Source: Shewanella sp. GD04112 (lineage in GTDB: Bacteria > Pseudomonadota > Gammaproteobacteria > Enterobacterales > Shewanellaceae). From it: a DNA stretch of 64,000 nucleotides. Under the pieces are notes generated by a model. The model was not told the DNA's origin. It made no database searches and saw only the letters and a list, made by a program, of their open reading frames with translations. The stretch lies in the NCBI RefSeq assembly GCF_029835735.1, contig NZ_JAOEAL010000001.1, positions 3,906,001 to 3,970,000 of the forward strand, written 5' to 3'. This document shows, piece after piece, positions 17,540 to 26,347 of this stretch. Made by a program: the position numbers and the translations under genes. How positions within the stretch are numbered: position 1 is the stretch's first letter; every line of letters begins with the position of its first letter.

Positions 17540-18065
17540 CTTGTCTTATTGTTTTTAATAAACTTAAGTGATTATGTGTCGATTAGCCATAGCTAAAACA
17601 AAGCCCATCCGGAGTGCAAATCTATGTTTACACAATTCCGTGGTAAATATGTGCGATATCTGCTGAGTTTATAAACAAAAATGAACTAAAAATTGGCTTC
17701 ACTGCCGATTTATTCACCTAAAAACCCGTTCACCTATCCGTTAATCATAAAATTGATTAAAAATGGGGGCGAAACTAATATCAGAATTTAAAAGCCAATA
17801 CAACAGACAAGATTGTTTTCACCTAAAAAAGCCCTTCAATGCTAATTAACTGCTAACAATGCGTTACCGGGGTAATAAATTAAACCGTTAATTTAGTGAA
17901 CTTCGACTCAAAACAGCATAAAAAACACAAAAACTAGATCTAAATGGAAGAATGAACTTATTTGTATCAGGCACAAAAATCTTAGCGAATATGCGTTATG
18001 CCCTTTAAAATAACGCCAGCCCTTATGGGCGATATCTTTATTATTCACTTAATGATGTAATTCCC
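17540..18065. other. 525-bp AT-rich gap between brnQ and trmN6
   Basis: No gene or RNA is recognised. It should hold the divergent promoters of brnQ and trmN6. The 12-mer TTCACCTAAAAA occurs twice in direct orientation (17713-17724 and 17818-17829), a possible repeated regulator site. Otherwise the stretch is low-GC and without clear structure. Confidence 0.5.
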
Positions 18066-18791
18066 ATGGCATTTACCTTTAAACAATTCCACATTGACGA
18101 CCTTAATTGCGGCATGCCCGTCAGCACCGACGGCGTAATATTAGGCGCCTGGGCTCCCCTGTCGCAGGCTAAGCATATTCTCGATATTGGTGCGGGAAGT
18201 GGATTGTTAAGTTTAATGGCGGCGCAGCGTAGCCAAGGGCAGATCACCGCTGTCGAATTAGAAGAAAAAGCCGCAGCGGCCTGTAGATACAATATGACGC
18301 AAAGTCCGTGGGCGCAGCGCTACCAGCTTATACATGGCGATATTCAGCACGTTTGCCAACAACCTGAGTATCAAGGGCATTTCGACCATATCATCTGTAA
18401 CCCGCCCTACTTTGAACATGGCCCCAAGGCAAACGAGCAACATAGGGCGATGGCGCGCCACACTGACACCTTAGGCTTTACGCCCTTACTCGAGGCGATA
18501 AATCAGTGCCTATCGCTTGAGGGTTACGCCAGCCTTATTTTGCCCATCCAAAGCATGACGCGCTTTAAGACTTGCCTAGAACAGACTGAACTTTATCTTG
18601 TGCAGGAAGTGAGGGTTAGTAGTGTGGAGAATAAGGCCGCCAATCGCGTATTACTGCTGTTGGCTAAGACTGCGCAGACTAAAAGTCACGATGAACCCTG
18701 CCAATACACAGAGCTCACCCTACGCGGGGAAGATGGCCGCTATACCGAGCAAATGATTGCCCTGACCAAAGATTTTTATCTAAAACTGTAA
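18066..18791 (+). CDS. trmN6: tRNA1(Val) (adenine37-N6)-methyltransferase
   Basis: A 241-residue class I SAM-dependent methyltransferase (YfiC/TrmN6) that methylates A37 of tRNA-Val. The SAM loop is ILDIGAGSGLLSL (about 38-50), the acidic residue is in AVELEEKA, and the N6-adenine motif N112-P-P-Y115-F is intact. In E. coli this gene lies next to srmB; here two signalling genes sit between them. A terminator follows directly. Confidence 0.93.
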   Translation: MAFTFKQFHIDDLNCGMPVSTDGVILGAWAPLSQAKHILDIGAGSGLLSLMAAQRSQGQITAVELEEKAAAACRYNMTQSPWAQRYQLIHGDIQHVCQQPEYQGHFDHIICNPPYFEHGPKANEQHRAMARHTDTLGFTPLLEAINQCLSLEGYASLILPIQSMTRFKTCLEQTELYLVQEVRVSSVENKAANRVLLLLAKTAQTKSHDEPCQYTELTLRGEDGRYTEQMIALTKDFYLKL

Positions 18792-18802
18792 TTCAAACGA
18801 GT

Positions 18803-18833
18803 GATAAGGCTCCCAGCAAGAGCCTTATCTTTT
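18803..18833 (+). terminator. Terminator of trmN6
   Basis: GATAAGGCTC / GAGCCTTATC stem, 7-base loop, followed by TTTT. It lies between two convergent genes. Confidence 0.88.
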
Positions 18834-18848
18834 GTCGCTAATCTAATA

Positions 18849-19844
18849 TCAGCTATCTATCCATTTATTTTTAATCTCTAGCACTTTATCTAAGTTATCG
18901 GTAAATAAGCGCACCAACTCGGGGTCGAAATGCACCCCGCTCTGCTCCTGGATATAGTCCATGGTCTTCTCGACTGACCAAGCCTCTTTATAGGGGCGTT
19001 TACTGGTCAGGGCGTCAAACACATCGGCGAGGGCAACTATGCGTCCCTCTAGTGGAATGGCTTCGCCTTTCAATCCATTAGGGTAACCTGTGCCGTTCCA
19101 TTTTTCGTGATGAGTCAGCGCGACGGATTTAGCTAACCGTAGCAGCTCGGAATCCGCTTCACCGATAATTTCGGCGCCAATATGGGGATGGGTTTTCATA
19201 ATGGCAAACTCTTCATCGGTCAACTTACCCGGTTTGAGCATAATGCTATCGGGAATACCAATTTTACCTATGTCGTGCATGGGCGCCGCGTGTAATAAAT
19301 CATCCGCCTGCGCCTCACTCAGGCCGTAGGCCAAGGCCAAAATTTTAGAATAATGGCTCATGCGCAGCACATGGGTACCGGTTTCATTATCTTTATATTC
19401 GGCGGCGCGACCTAAACGTTGGATCACTTGCAAGCGAGTGCGGCGCAATTCATCGGCCTGCACTAAGGATAAATGGGTTTTCACCCGCGCTTTGACTACG
19501 GTGGCCGAAATCGGCTTCACAATATAATCCACCCCGCCCACGGCAAAGCCCGCCGCTTCATCGTGCTCATCATTCAAAGCGGTGACAAAAATCACAGGGA
19601 TCGACTTGGTCTCTGGGATATTTTTCAGCAACTGACAGACTTCTAGCCCCGTCATATTGGGCATCATAATATCCAGTAGGATCAGCGATGGCAGCTCAGT
19701 TTGCGCGAGGCGCAGGGCCTCTTCGCCACTTTTGGCAAAGATAAGATGGTAATCCTGATGTAAAACTTGCTTGAGCACCCGTAAGTTAACGGGCTCATCA
19801 TCCACCAACAATAAGGTTTTCTTATGTTCAGATGTAGACTGCAT
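18849..19844 (-). CDS. Response regulator with HD-GYP cyclic-di-GMP phosphodiesterase domain
   Basis: A 331-residue RpfG-type protein. The receiver domain (about 9-125) has the phosphoacceptor D58 (LLDIMMPN) and a conserved lysine in IVKPIS. The HD-GYP domain (about 140-330) keeps the metal-binding H189-D190 (MHDIGKIG), H244-H245-E246 and the G-Y-P at 252-254, so c-di-GMP hydrolysis is expected. The ribosome site AAGGAG lies within the last codons of the kinase gene, two bases apart, so the two are translated from one operon. The kinase ends in its own receiver and Hpt domains and probably feeds phosphate to this regulator. Confidence 0.93.
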   Translation of the reverse strand: MQSTSEHKKTLLLVDDEPVNLRVLKQVLHQDYHLIFAKSGEEALRLAQTELPSLILLDIMMPNMTGLEVCQLLKNIPETKSIPVIFVTALNDEHDEAAGFAVGGVDYIVKPISATVVKARVKTHLSLVQADELRRTRLQVIQRLGRAAEYKDNETGTHVLRMSHYSKILALAYGLSEAQADDLLHAAPMHDIGKIGIPDSIMLKPGKLTDEEFAIMKTHPHIGAEIIGEADSELLRLAKSVALTHHEKWNGTGYPNGLKGEAIPLEGRIVALADVFDALTSKRPYKEAWSVEKTMDYIQEQSGVHFDPELVRLFTDNLDKVLEIKNKWIDS

Positions 19845-19846
19845 TG

Positions 19847-22800
19847 CTACTCCTTATTCGCGGTGATAGTACGCCGTAACTCGGTCAATTCGTTATGGGC
19901 AATATCAAAATCAAAGTTGTCTAAGGCTTCGGTAATCATGGCCACATGAAGGCGCAGATGTTCATCAATACGAGCGGTAAACGCCTCAAGATCAGACTCT
20001 TCAAAACTATGGTGCGCAATCGATGCCAGCAAGGCATCAATATGCGCTAATAATTCTGCTGGATCGCTTGTCCCCACATGGACGGCGGAGGCGCTGGCCG
20101 TTGGCATTGTGGTGCCCTCGATATAATCCCCAATCTCGACGAGGGAGTCGCTTACCTTAGCAACAATGGCCTCCATGGCTTCACGCGAGAGCGACTCAGC
20201 TTGCGCCAACTGCTCTAACTGGCCAAAGTGCGCCATCCACTGCAATAGACCCAAATTCCCACTGACGCCTTTCAAACTATGGCTTAAGAGCTTAATGGTC
20301 ACAGTATCTTGGGTATTTATCGCCTGTTGTAGCGCTTGATTTTTCTCTGGCCATTGGGCAATAAACTTCATCAACTCTTTGATAAATTGCGGTTTAGAGC
20401 CCCACAATTTCACCCCCTTGGCTTCATCGACTAATTGCGTGCTAGCAGGCTGCGAAGAGACAAACTCGGCCTGAGGCAGATTAAGCTGCAACACTCTGGC
20501 AATTTCCCGCGTCAGCAGCACAAAATCGATGGGCTTATTGGCAAAGCCATCCATACCGGCTTGCTCGGCGGCGCTCTTATCTTGCTCTAACACGCTCGCG
20601 GTTAAGGCAATAATTGGCATACGGGGTAATTGAGATGCGACTTCTTGCTCACGGCGCATCTTCGCCGCCGTCAAACCATCCATGACTGGCATTTGCAGAT
20701 CCATCAGCGTGATATCGATGTCGGCTTTTTGCATCCGCAGCAGCGCCTGTTCACCATCGCGGGCGGTGATCACTTTATGCCCTTGACGGGTTAACCATAC
20801 GGACAGGAGATCGATATTCTGCTGAATATCATCGACAACGAGTAGCGTCAGGGGCGGTAATGTTCCATTGTCGGTGCGCTGGTTCGATAGTGGCTCAGAG
20901 CTAGGTTGTAAGGGAATAGTAAAGCGGAATGTACTGCCTTGGCCCAAAGTACTTTCGGCGGTGAGCTCTCCGCCCATCAGTTCGACCAACTGCTTACTGA
21001 TGGTCGTCCCAAGCCCAGTGCCTCCGTATTTGCGGCTCATGGAGGCATCGGCTTGGGCAAACGCTTCAAATACCCGATTAAGCTGCTCAGGCGACATACC
21101 AATTCCAGTATCGATAATCTCGAAGGTGACTTGAGTTGTGTCTTGGGTCGTGCCTTGCGCAAAGACTCTGACCGTCACCGTCCCCTCGCAGGTAAATTTA
21201 ACCGCATTGCCAATCAAATTGATCAGCACTTGGCGGATACGCTCCGGAGAGCCGATAAAGTTTGCCGCCATCGTCGGCGCAACATCGACCTCGAGGGATA
21301 AACGCTGCTTCTTCGCCTGCAACCACAGAGTTGAAATCACGGTATCGATTTCATCTGTTAAGCAAAACACTCGGTTTTCTAATTCCAGTTTACCCTTGTC
21401 GAGCTTGGCGCTATCGAGCACATCGTTGAGTAGGTGCAGCAAAGATTTAGCGGAGCGATTGATGGTAGAGAGCTGTTTTTGCTGCTCAACATCTAATACA
21501 GACTCCAACAAAATGTCGCTAAAGCCGATGATGGCATTCATTGGCGTGCGGATCTCATGGCTCATATTGGCCAAGAAGGCCGCACGCGCCGCTGCCGCCT
21601 GCTCGGCATTATTCTTTGCCGTCACTAAGTCCTGTTCCATCTCCTTACGCTCAGTGATATCCATCAGGAAGCCGTCAATCCACACCTCTTTGCTGGTTTC
21701 ATCGAGGATGTAATTGCCGTGTTCAAACAGCCAACGTACCCCGCCATCTGCGCGGATAATGCGATATTCCATCGAAAAGGTCGGCGGCTGCGCTTGGGCG
21801 TAAATGGTATCAATATCGTCCGGATGATAGAGATCCGAGAAGAAACGTTTCGGATGGGGAAGTTCGAAGTCTTCGGCAGGATAGCCAGTGATGTTCTGCA
21901 CCGCGTCGCTGATAAATACCATAGGCCAGCCCTCGGTGCTTTTACAGCGATAGGCAATGCCTGGAATGTTGGTGATCAGCGAGCGAAACTTGGCCTCATT
22001 GTTTTTAAGCTCTTGCTCCATCTCATTGCGTTGGCTGAGATCGGAGATGAAACCGACAAAGTAATGGGCTTTGCCCTGCATCACATGGCCGATACTCAGG
22101 CGCACTGGCACTAAATGACCCGCCTTATGTTGCGCTTCGACCTCTCGCCCCGTGCCAATAATCTGCGCTTCACGGGTCTGTGCATACCTAGCTAAATAGC
22201 CATCGTGGTGCGACCGAATCGCCTCTGGGACGATTTTTTTCACATTCGCCCCAAGCAGTTCAGCAGGCAACCAACCTAAAATAGTGGTCACCGCCTTGTT
22301 CACATTCACTATGATACCTTGGCCATCGATTGTGATAATGCCATCGACGGCGGTATTCATCATGGCGCGCATGCGGTCTTCATTGGATTTTGCGAGTAAA
22401 GACAGGTCTTTATACTTAAAGATCACATTCACAATCAGCACTAAGCAGATAATTGCAGTGGTGATCACCGAGACGCCGAGCGCCAGATAAAATGAGATTT
22501 CCGAGGTCTGCTCGCTCAGCTCCAAACCTTCTGGTTTAACGAATCGCGCCGCCGCCATGCCAGTGTAATGCATGCCCGAAATCGCCAGTCCCATCACGAT
22601 ACTGGCGATAAAATTACAGCTAATGCTATTCATGTTGGAGGAAATAAGCTGATTCAGCCCAGTGCGCACCCACAGCGCAATAATGGCGAGTAGCACGGCG
22701 ACTACGATAGACAGCGCAAAAATCCATGGGTCATAACGCAGTAATGGTGCCATCTCCATGGCCGCCATCCCCACATAGTGCATAGTGCCAATCCCAGCGC

Positions 22801-23212
22801 CCACTAAGATGCCGCTAATCAGCACTTGGGAAAGTTGAAAACTCGGCTTAGAGAGCAAATTCAGCGCCACCCATGAGGCACCAATACTAGGCAAAAGGGA
22901 TAGTACCGTGAGCCCAAAGTTATAGGTCACGGGCGAACATAAATCGAAGGCCAACATTCCGATAAAATGCATCGACCAGACGCCACCGCCGAGGACGACG
23001 CACCCCGTCAGTAACATGATCTGTTGCCGCGCTCTCGATTGACTCTGCACCGCTTGGGAGGTGACCTGAAAGGCCATAAAAGCGGCAAAAATCGCAATCA
23101 GAATGGAAATAGTGACCAGCAGGGGATTGTAATAGACATTCAGCAATAGGCTGTCTTGGGAAGAAATAAAAAACTGCGATAACCAATCAAAAGCCATATG
23201 TTCCAAGCCCAT
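19847..23212 (-). CDS. MHYT-domain hybrid sensor histidine kinase with PAS, receiver and Hpt domains
   Basis: A 1121-residue membrane sensor. The N-terminal seven-helix MHYT domain shows three motif copies (SMHFIGML, MHYVGMAAM, MHYTGMAA), proposed to bind copper and sense oxygen, CO or NO. Two PAS domains follow (about 280-395 and 405-525). Next come HisKA (HEIRTP, phospho-His near 550), HATPase_c (GTGLGTTISK), a receiver (DLQMPVMDG, Asp near 838) and an Hpt domain (SHSLKGVSGNLG, His near 977). It is first in a two-gene operon with the HD-GYP regulator. The start may instead be the ATG at 23197, which has GGAA nearby. Confidence 0.93.
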   Translation of the reverse strand: MGLEHMAFDWLSQFFISSQDSLLLNVYYNPLLVTISILIAIFAAFMAFQVTSQAVQSQSRARQQIMLLTGCVVLGGGVWSMHFIGMLAFDLCSPVTYNFGLTVLSLLPSIGASWVALNLLSKPSFQLSQVLISGILVGAGIGTMHYVGMAAMEMAPLLRYDPWIFALSIVVAVLLAIIALWVRTGLNQLISSNMNSISCNFIASIVMGLAISGMHYTGMAAARFVKPEGLELSEQTSEISFYLALGVSVITTAIICLVLIVNVIFKYKDLSLLAKSNEDRMRAMMNTAVDGIITIDGQGIIVNVNKAVTTILGWLPAELLGANVKKIVPEAIRSHHDGYLARYAQTREAQIIGTGREVEAQHKAGHLVPVRLSIGHVMQGKAHYFVGFISDLSQRNEMEQELKNNEAKFRSLITNIPGIAYRCKSTEGWPMVFISDAVQNITGYPAEDFELPHPKRFFSDLYHPDDIDTIYAQAQPPTFSMEYRIIRADGGVRWLFEHGNYILDETSKEVWIDGFLMDITERKEMEQDLVTAKNNAEQAAAARAAFLANMSHEIRTPMNAIIGFSDILLESVLDVEQQKQLSTINRSAKSLLHLLNDVLDSAKLDKGKLELENRVFCLTDEIDTVISTLWLQAKKQRLSLEVDVAPTMAANFIGSPERIRQVLINLIGNAVKFTCEGTVTVRVFAQGTTQDTTQVTFEIIDTGIGMSPEQLNRVFEAFAQADASMSRKYGGTGLGTTISKQLVELMGGELTAESTLGQGSTFRFTIPLQPSSEPLSNQRTDNGTLPPLTLLVVDDIQQNIDLLSVWLTRQGHKVITARDGEQALLRMQKADIDITLMDLQMPVMDGLTAAKMRREQEVASQLPRMPIIALTASVLEQDKSAAEQAGMDGFANKPIDFVLLTREIARVLQLNLPQAEFVSSQPASTQLVDEAKGVKLWGSKPQFIKELMKFIAQWPEKNQALQQAINTQDTVTIKLLSHSLKGVSGNLGLLQWMAHFGQLEQLAQAESLSREAMEAIVAKVSDSLVEIGDYIEGTTMPTASASAVHVGTSDPAELLAHIDALLASIAHHSFEESDLEAFTARIDEHLRLHVAMITEALDNFDFDIAHNELTELRRTITANKE

Positions 23213-23612
23213 GTTTTAGAAACGTAAAACCTAATCGTAACCAACATTCGAATACGCCAATCCAAGCAGGGCTAACGCTTGGGTACTATGGGATGCACTC
23301 ATCAACCATAGGCACAATTTATTGTTAAGACTCCAGCTAACATCCCATCAATCCTTCGAACTCTCTCAACAACAGCCAATTTTTTACAATGTTCTCTTTA
23401 TCTTATACATCTTTTGCAAAATGTCTGCCTTCAAATGCAATAGAGTACGGTAAAATCCACTCCCAACAGCCGCCACCAACTAGCCTTGAAGTGAGTAGAC
23501 CCGCACTGCATCGGCCAAAGCACGGAAAAGTAAACCCTCTCCCGATTAAATTATTTAAGTTAACGGTTATAACCTTTATAATGCTTGGCTATTATTCGTC
23601 GAGACGCCGCGC
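23213..23612. other. 400-bp divergent promoter region between the hybrid kinase and srmB
   Basis: No gene is supported. It must contain promoters for both divergent genes and possibly a long srmB leader. I see no strong hairpin or recognisable operator. Confidence 0.45.
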
Positions 23613-24875
23613 ATGCAATTTGAAGATTTTCAGCTTGACCCTAGCTTATTAGAGTCACTTAAAGCCATGGGGCACCTGTCGCCCACCACCATCCAGCAAG
23701 AAACCCTGCCACATGCCCTCGAGCAGCGGGATATTTTGGCGCGCGCCCCGACGGGTACAGGTAAAACCGCCAGTTTCTTATTGCCTGCGTTACAACACTT
23801 AATCGACTTTCCCCGTCGCTATTCTGGCCATGCGCGAATTTTGATCCTGACGCCAACCCGTGAGTTAGCCAGCCAAATTCACCGTTATGCCTGCCACTTA
23901 GCCACAGGCCAAGGGCTGAATATCGCCATCATCACTGGTGGTGTGCCCTATGGTCCGCAGGAAGAAGCACTAAAAGACAATATCGATATTCTGGTCGCGA
24001 CTCCTGGTCGTCTGATGGAATATTTAGATAGAGGCAAATTCAGCGCAGAATCGGTCGACATATTGATCATCGACGAAGCCGACCGCATGCTCGATATGGG
24101 TTTCTCCGCCGTGGTGAAGGCCATTGCCATGGAAGCCCAAGGTCGTAAGCAAAATATGCTGTTTTCGGCCACCCTCGAAGGCAGCGGCGTTATCCGTTTT
24201 GCCCGCGAAGTGCTTAACGATCCTATCGAAATCGATGTCGACGCTCCGCGCAAAGAAAAGGCCAAGATCCACCAATGGATCCACCTTGCCGATGATAAAG
24301 AACATAAGATTGCCCTGCTGTGCCATCTGCTCAAACAGGAAGAAGTTAAACGCGCCATCGTATTCGTAAAGACTCGCGATGTGGTTTCTAGCCTCGAAGG
24401 TCAGTTGCTGAAAGCCGGTATTCCCTGCGCCTTTATGCGTGGCGATATGGAACAGAAGAAACGCTTCCAAGCCTTAAGCCGCTTTACCAAAGGCGAAGTG
24501 AATGTGTTACTGGCAACCGATGTAGCCGCTCGTGGTATCGATATCGACGATATCACCCATGTGATTAACTTTGACATGCCACGTTCTGCCGATAGTTACA
24601 TCCACCGCATTGGCCGTACTGGCCGCGCGGGCGCGAAAGGAACGGCGATTTCATTAGCCGAAGCTCACGATATGCGCATTGTCGGTAAGATTGAGCGTTA
24701 TATCGAGCAGCCGCTTAAGCGCCGTATTATTGAGGAACTGCGTCCTAAGCACAAAGAAGCGCGTGTACCGACCAAGAAAAAAGCGAAGGTGAAAGCCAAA
24801 GAAGCGGCCAAGCGAACCAGCAAGAAAGAGGCAGCGAAAAAGGCCACTAAAATTGCCCGCAAGAAGCAAGCTTAA
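23613..24875 (+). CDS. srmB: DEAD-box ATP-dependent RNA helicase SrmB
   Basis: A 420-residue DEAD-box helicase that assists 50S ribosome assembly. Helicase motifs in order: a Q-motif (TTIQQE), Walker A PTGTGKT (46-52), PTREL, D154-E-A-D157, SAT, ARGIDI and HRIGRTGR. The phrase FDMPRSADSYIHRIGRTGRAG and the ISLAEAHD segment are close to SrmB rather than RhlE or RhlB. The C-terminal tail from about 370 is a lysine-rich basic extension for RNA binding. The neighbouring trmN6 (also next to srmB in E. coli) supports the name. Confidence 0.92.
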   Translation: MQFEDFQLDPSLLESLKAMGHLSPTTIQQETLPHALEQRDILARAPTGTGKTASFLLPALQHLIDFPRRYSGHARILILTPTRELASQIHRYACHLATGQGLNIAIITGGVPYGPQEEALKDNIDILVATPGRLMEYLDRGKFSAESVDILIIDEADRMLDMGFSAVVKAIAMEAQGRKQNMLFSATLEGSGVIRFAREVLNDPIEIDVDAPRKEKAKIHQWIHLADDKEHKIALLCHLLKQEEVKRAIVFVKTRDVVSSLEGQLLKAGIPCAFMRGDMEQKKRFQALSRFTKGEVNVLLATDVAARGIDIDDITHVINFDMPRSADSYIHRIGRTGRAGAKGTAISLAEAHDMRIVGKIERYIEQPLKRRIIEELRPKHKEARVPTKKKAKVKAKEAAKRTSKKEAAKKATKIARKKQA

Positions 24876-24884
24876 CCCCTCCCC

Positions 24885-24909
24885 AAAGCCGCATAATGCG
24901 GCTTTTTTT
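24885..24909 (+). terminator. Terminator of srmB
   Basis: AAAGCCGCA / TGCGGCTTT stem with a three-base loop and a run of seven T. Confidence 0.92.
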
Positions 24910-25129
24910 ATGCTCGCCCGCCGCAAAAAATCGCTATAACAAATGCAAACGGAGTGACCCAAACACTCTTATCTTCCATATGCTTATCGGCGGCCAAAAA
25001 AGAGGTGGCGTACCGTAAAAACGCGCCATCACCTTTAGACACATTTTATTTACAAAAATAAATTTATTGCGCCGCTCGACTCTGATACTTTAGGCGCATT
25101 AAGCGATTTAGCACGGATGTAACAATCAT

Positions 25130-26347
25130 ATGATGAAAACTTTACTCAGGAGATTATCTCCTCTGTTTATACTGCTGTTATTTGTTGTTGGTGCGATAGC
25201 ACTGATGTCAACTAAGGAAGCCCCCGAACAAAAACCTGAAGAAATGCCAGTACCTATCGTCGATGTCACTCAGGTTGAGCAGCAAACGGTATCGCTTAAT
25301 CTTCCTTCCTACGGCGTGGTTACCCCTAAATATAAGACGCAACTGGTGACCGAAGTCCAAGGGCGGATGCTGAGCATTTCGCCGCAATTTGTGGCTGGTG
25401 GCATAGTGAAGAAAGGCGACCAATTAGCCCAAATCGAACCTTCGGATTACGAAGCCGATTTAATGCAAGCCGAAGCCACCTTGGCTCAGGCAACCGCGGC
25501 GCTCAATGAAGAAATCGCCCGTGGCGAAGTCGCTAAAATCGAATTTAAAGGCTACGACAAAGGCTTACCGCCAGAGCTGGGGTTACGTATTCCACAGCTG
25601 AAAAAAGAGCAAGCCAACGTTAAATATGCCCAGGCCGCACTGGCACGCGCCCAGCGTAACTTAGAGCGCACGGTTATCCGCGCGCCCTTTGATGGCATTA
25701 TCAAGGCCAGAAATGTCGATTTAGGTCAGTACGTGACATTAGGCACTAATTTGGGTGAACTGTACGACACTAGCATTGCCGAAATTCGTCTGCCTATCTC
25801 TAACGATGATTTAGCCTATTTGGAATCCGTCGATCACCCCGATACCCAAGTCACCTTAAGCGCCTCTTTGGCGGGTAAGGAAAACACTTGGATGGGTAAT
25901 ATTATTCGTAGCGAAGGCGTGATTGATGCCGATAACCGCATGGTTTACCTCGTCGCCGAGATTAAAGACCCTTACCTACGTGAGCATAAAACCCAAGGCA
26001 GTTTACCGCTGAAATACGGCAGCTTTGTGAATGCCGTGATTAAGGGCCGCACCGTCGATGGCATAGTTAAACTGCCTCGCCACGTGGTGCGTAACGAGCA
26101 TGTGGCCTTAATTAACGAGCAAAATATTGTCGAGATGCGCCATGTGAATGTCGTGCGTAGCGATCTTGAAAATGTGTTCATCAAGGACAGCTTAAAAACC
26201 GGTGAGCGCGTTGCCATCACTCACTTTAGCAATATGGCGAATGGCCAGTTGGTCAAAATCATAGGTGAAGATGCCAAGCCGGTGCAGACCCCCACACCTA
26301 AGGAAGATGCTCCTGAGTCGAGTCTTGCGGCCGCTGGAGTGAACTAA
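25130..26347 (+). CDS. RND efflux periplasmic adaptor subunit
   Basis: A 405-residue membrane-fusion protein. A single N-terminal hydrophobic segment (about 12-27) anchors it, with no lipobox. The split lipoyl domain, a helical hairpin (about 100-170, Ala/Gln/Glu-rich) and the beta-barrel domain follow in normal order (VIRAPFDGIIKARNVDLGQYV). The last bases of its stop overlap the ATG of the RND pump (TAATG), a sign of translational coupling. It links the inner-membrane pump to an outer-membrane channel that is not encoded here. The substrate is unknown. Confidence 0.9.
   Translation: MMKTLLRRLSPLFILLLFVVGAIALMSTKEAPEQKPEEMPVPIVDVTQVEQQTVSLNLPSYGVVTPKYKTQLVTEVQGRMLSISPQFVAGGIVKKGDQLAQIEPSDYEADLMQAEATLAQATAALNEEIARGEVAKIEFKGYDKGLPPELGLRIPQLKKEQANVKYAQAALARAQRNLERTVIRAPFDGIIKARNVDLGQYVTLGTNLGELYDTSIAEIRLPISNDDLAYLESVDHPDTQVTLSASLAGKENTWMGNIIRSEGVIDADNRMVYLVAEIKDPYLREHKTQGSLPLKYGSFVNAVIKGRTVDGIVKLPRHVVRNEHVALINEQNIVEMRHVNVVRSDLENVFIKDSLKTGERVAITHFSNMANGQLVKIIGEDAKPVQTPTPKEDAPESSLAAAGVN

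Noticed and set aside
17713..17829. Two TTCACCTAAAAA copies as a CRISPR-like or mobile repeat
   Set aside because: Only two short copies, unequal surroundings and AT-rich background; noted as a possible regulator site only.
21138..21713. A 191-codon open frame opposite the hybrid kinase
   Set aside because: Antisense to conserved PAS, HisKA and HATPase sequence; no family features and no start signal.
23389..23652. An 87-codon plus-strand frame before srmB
   Set aside because: It overlaps the srmB start in another frame; composition is not protein-like. Treated as part of the srmB leader.
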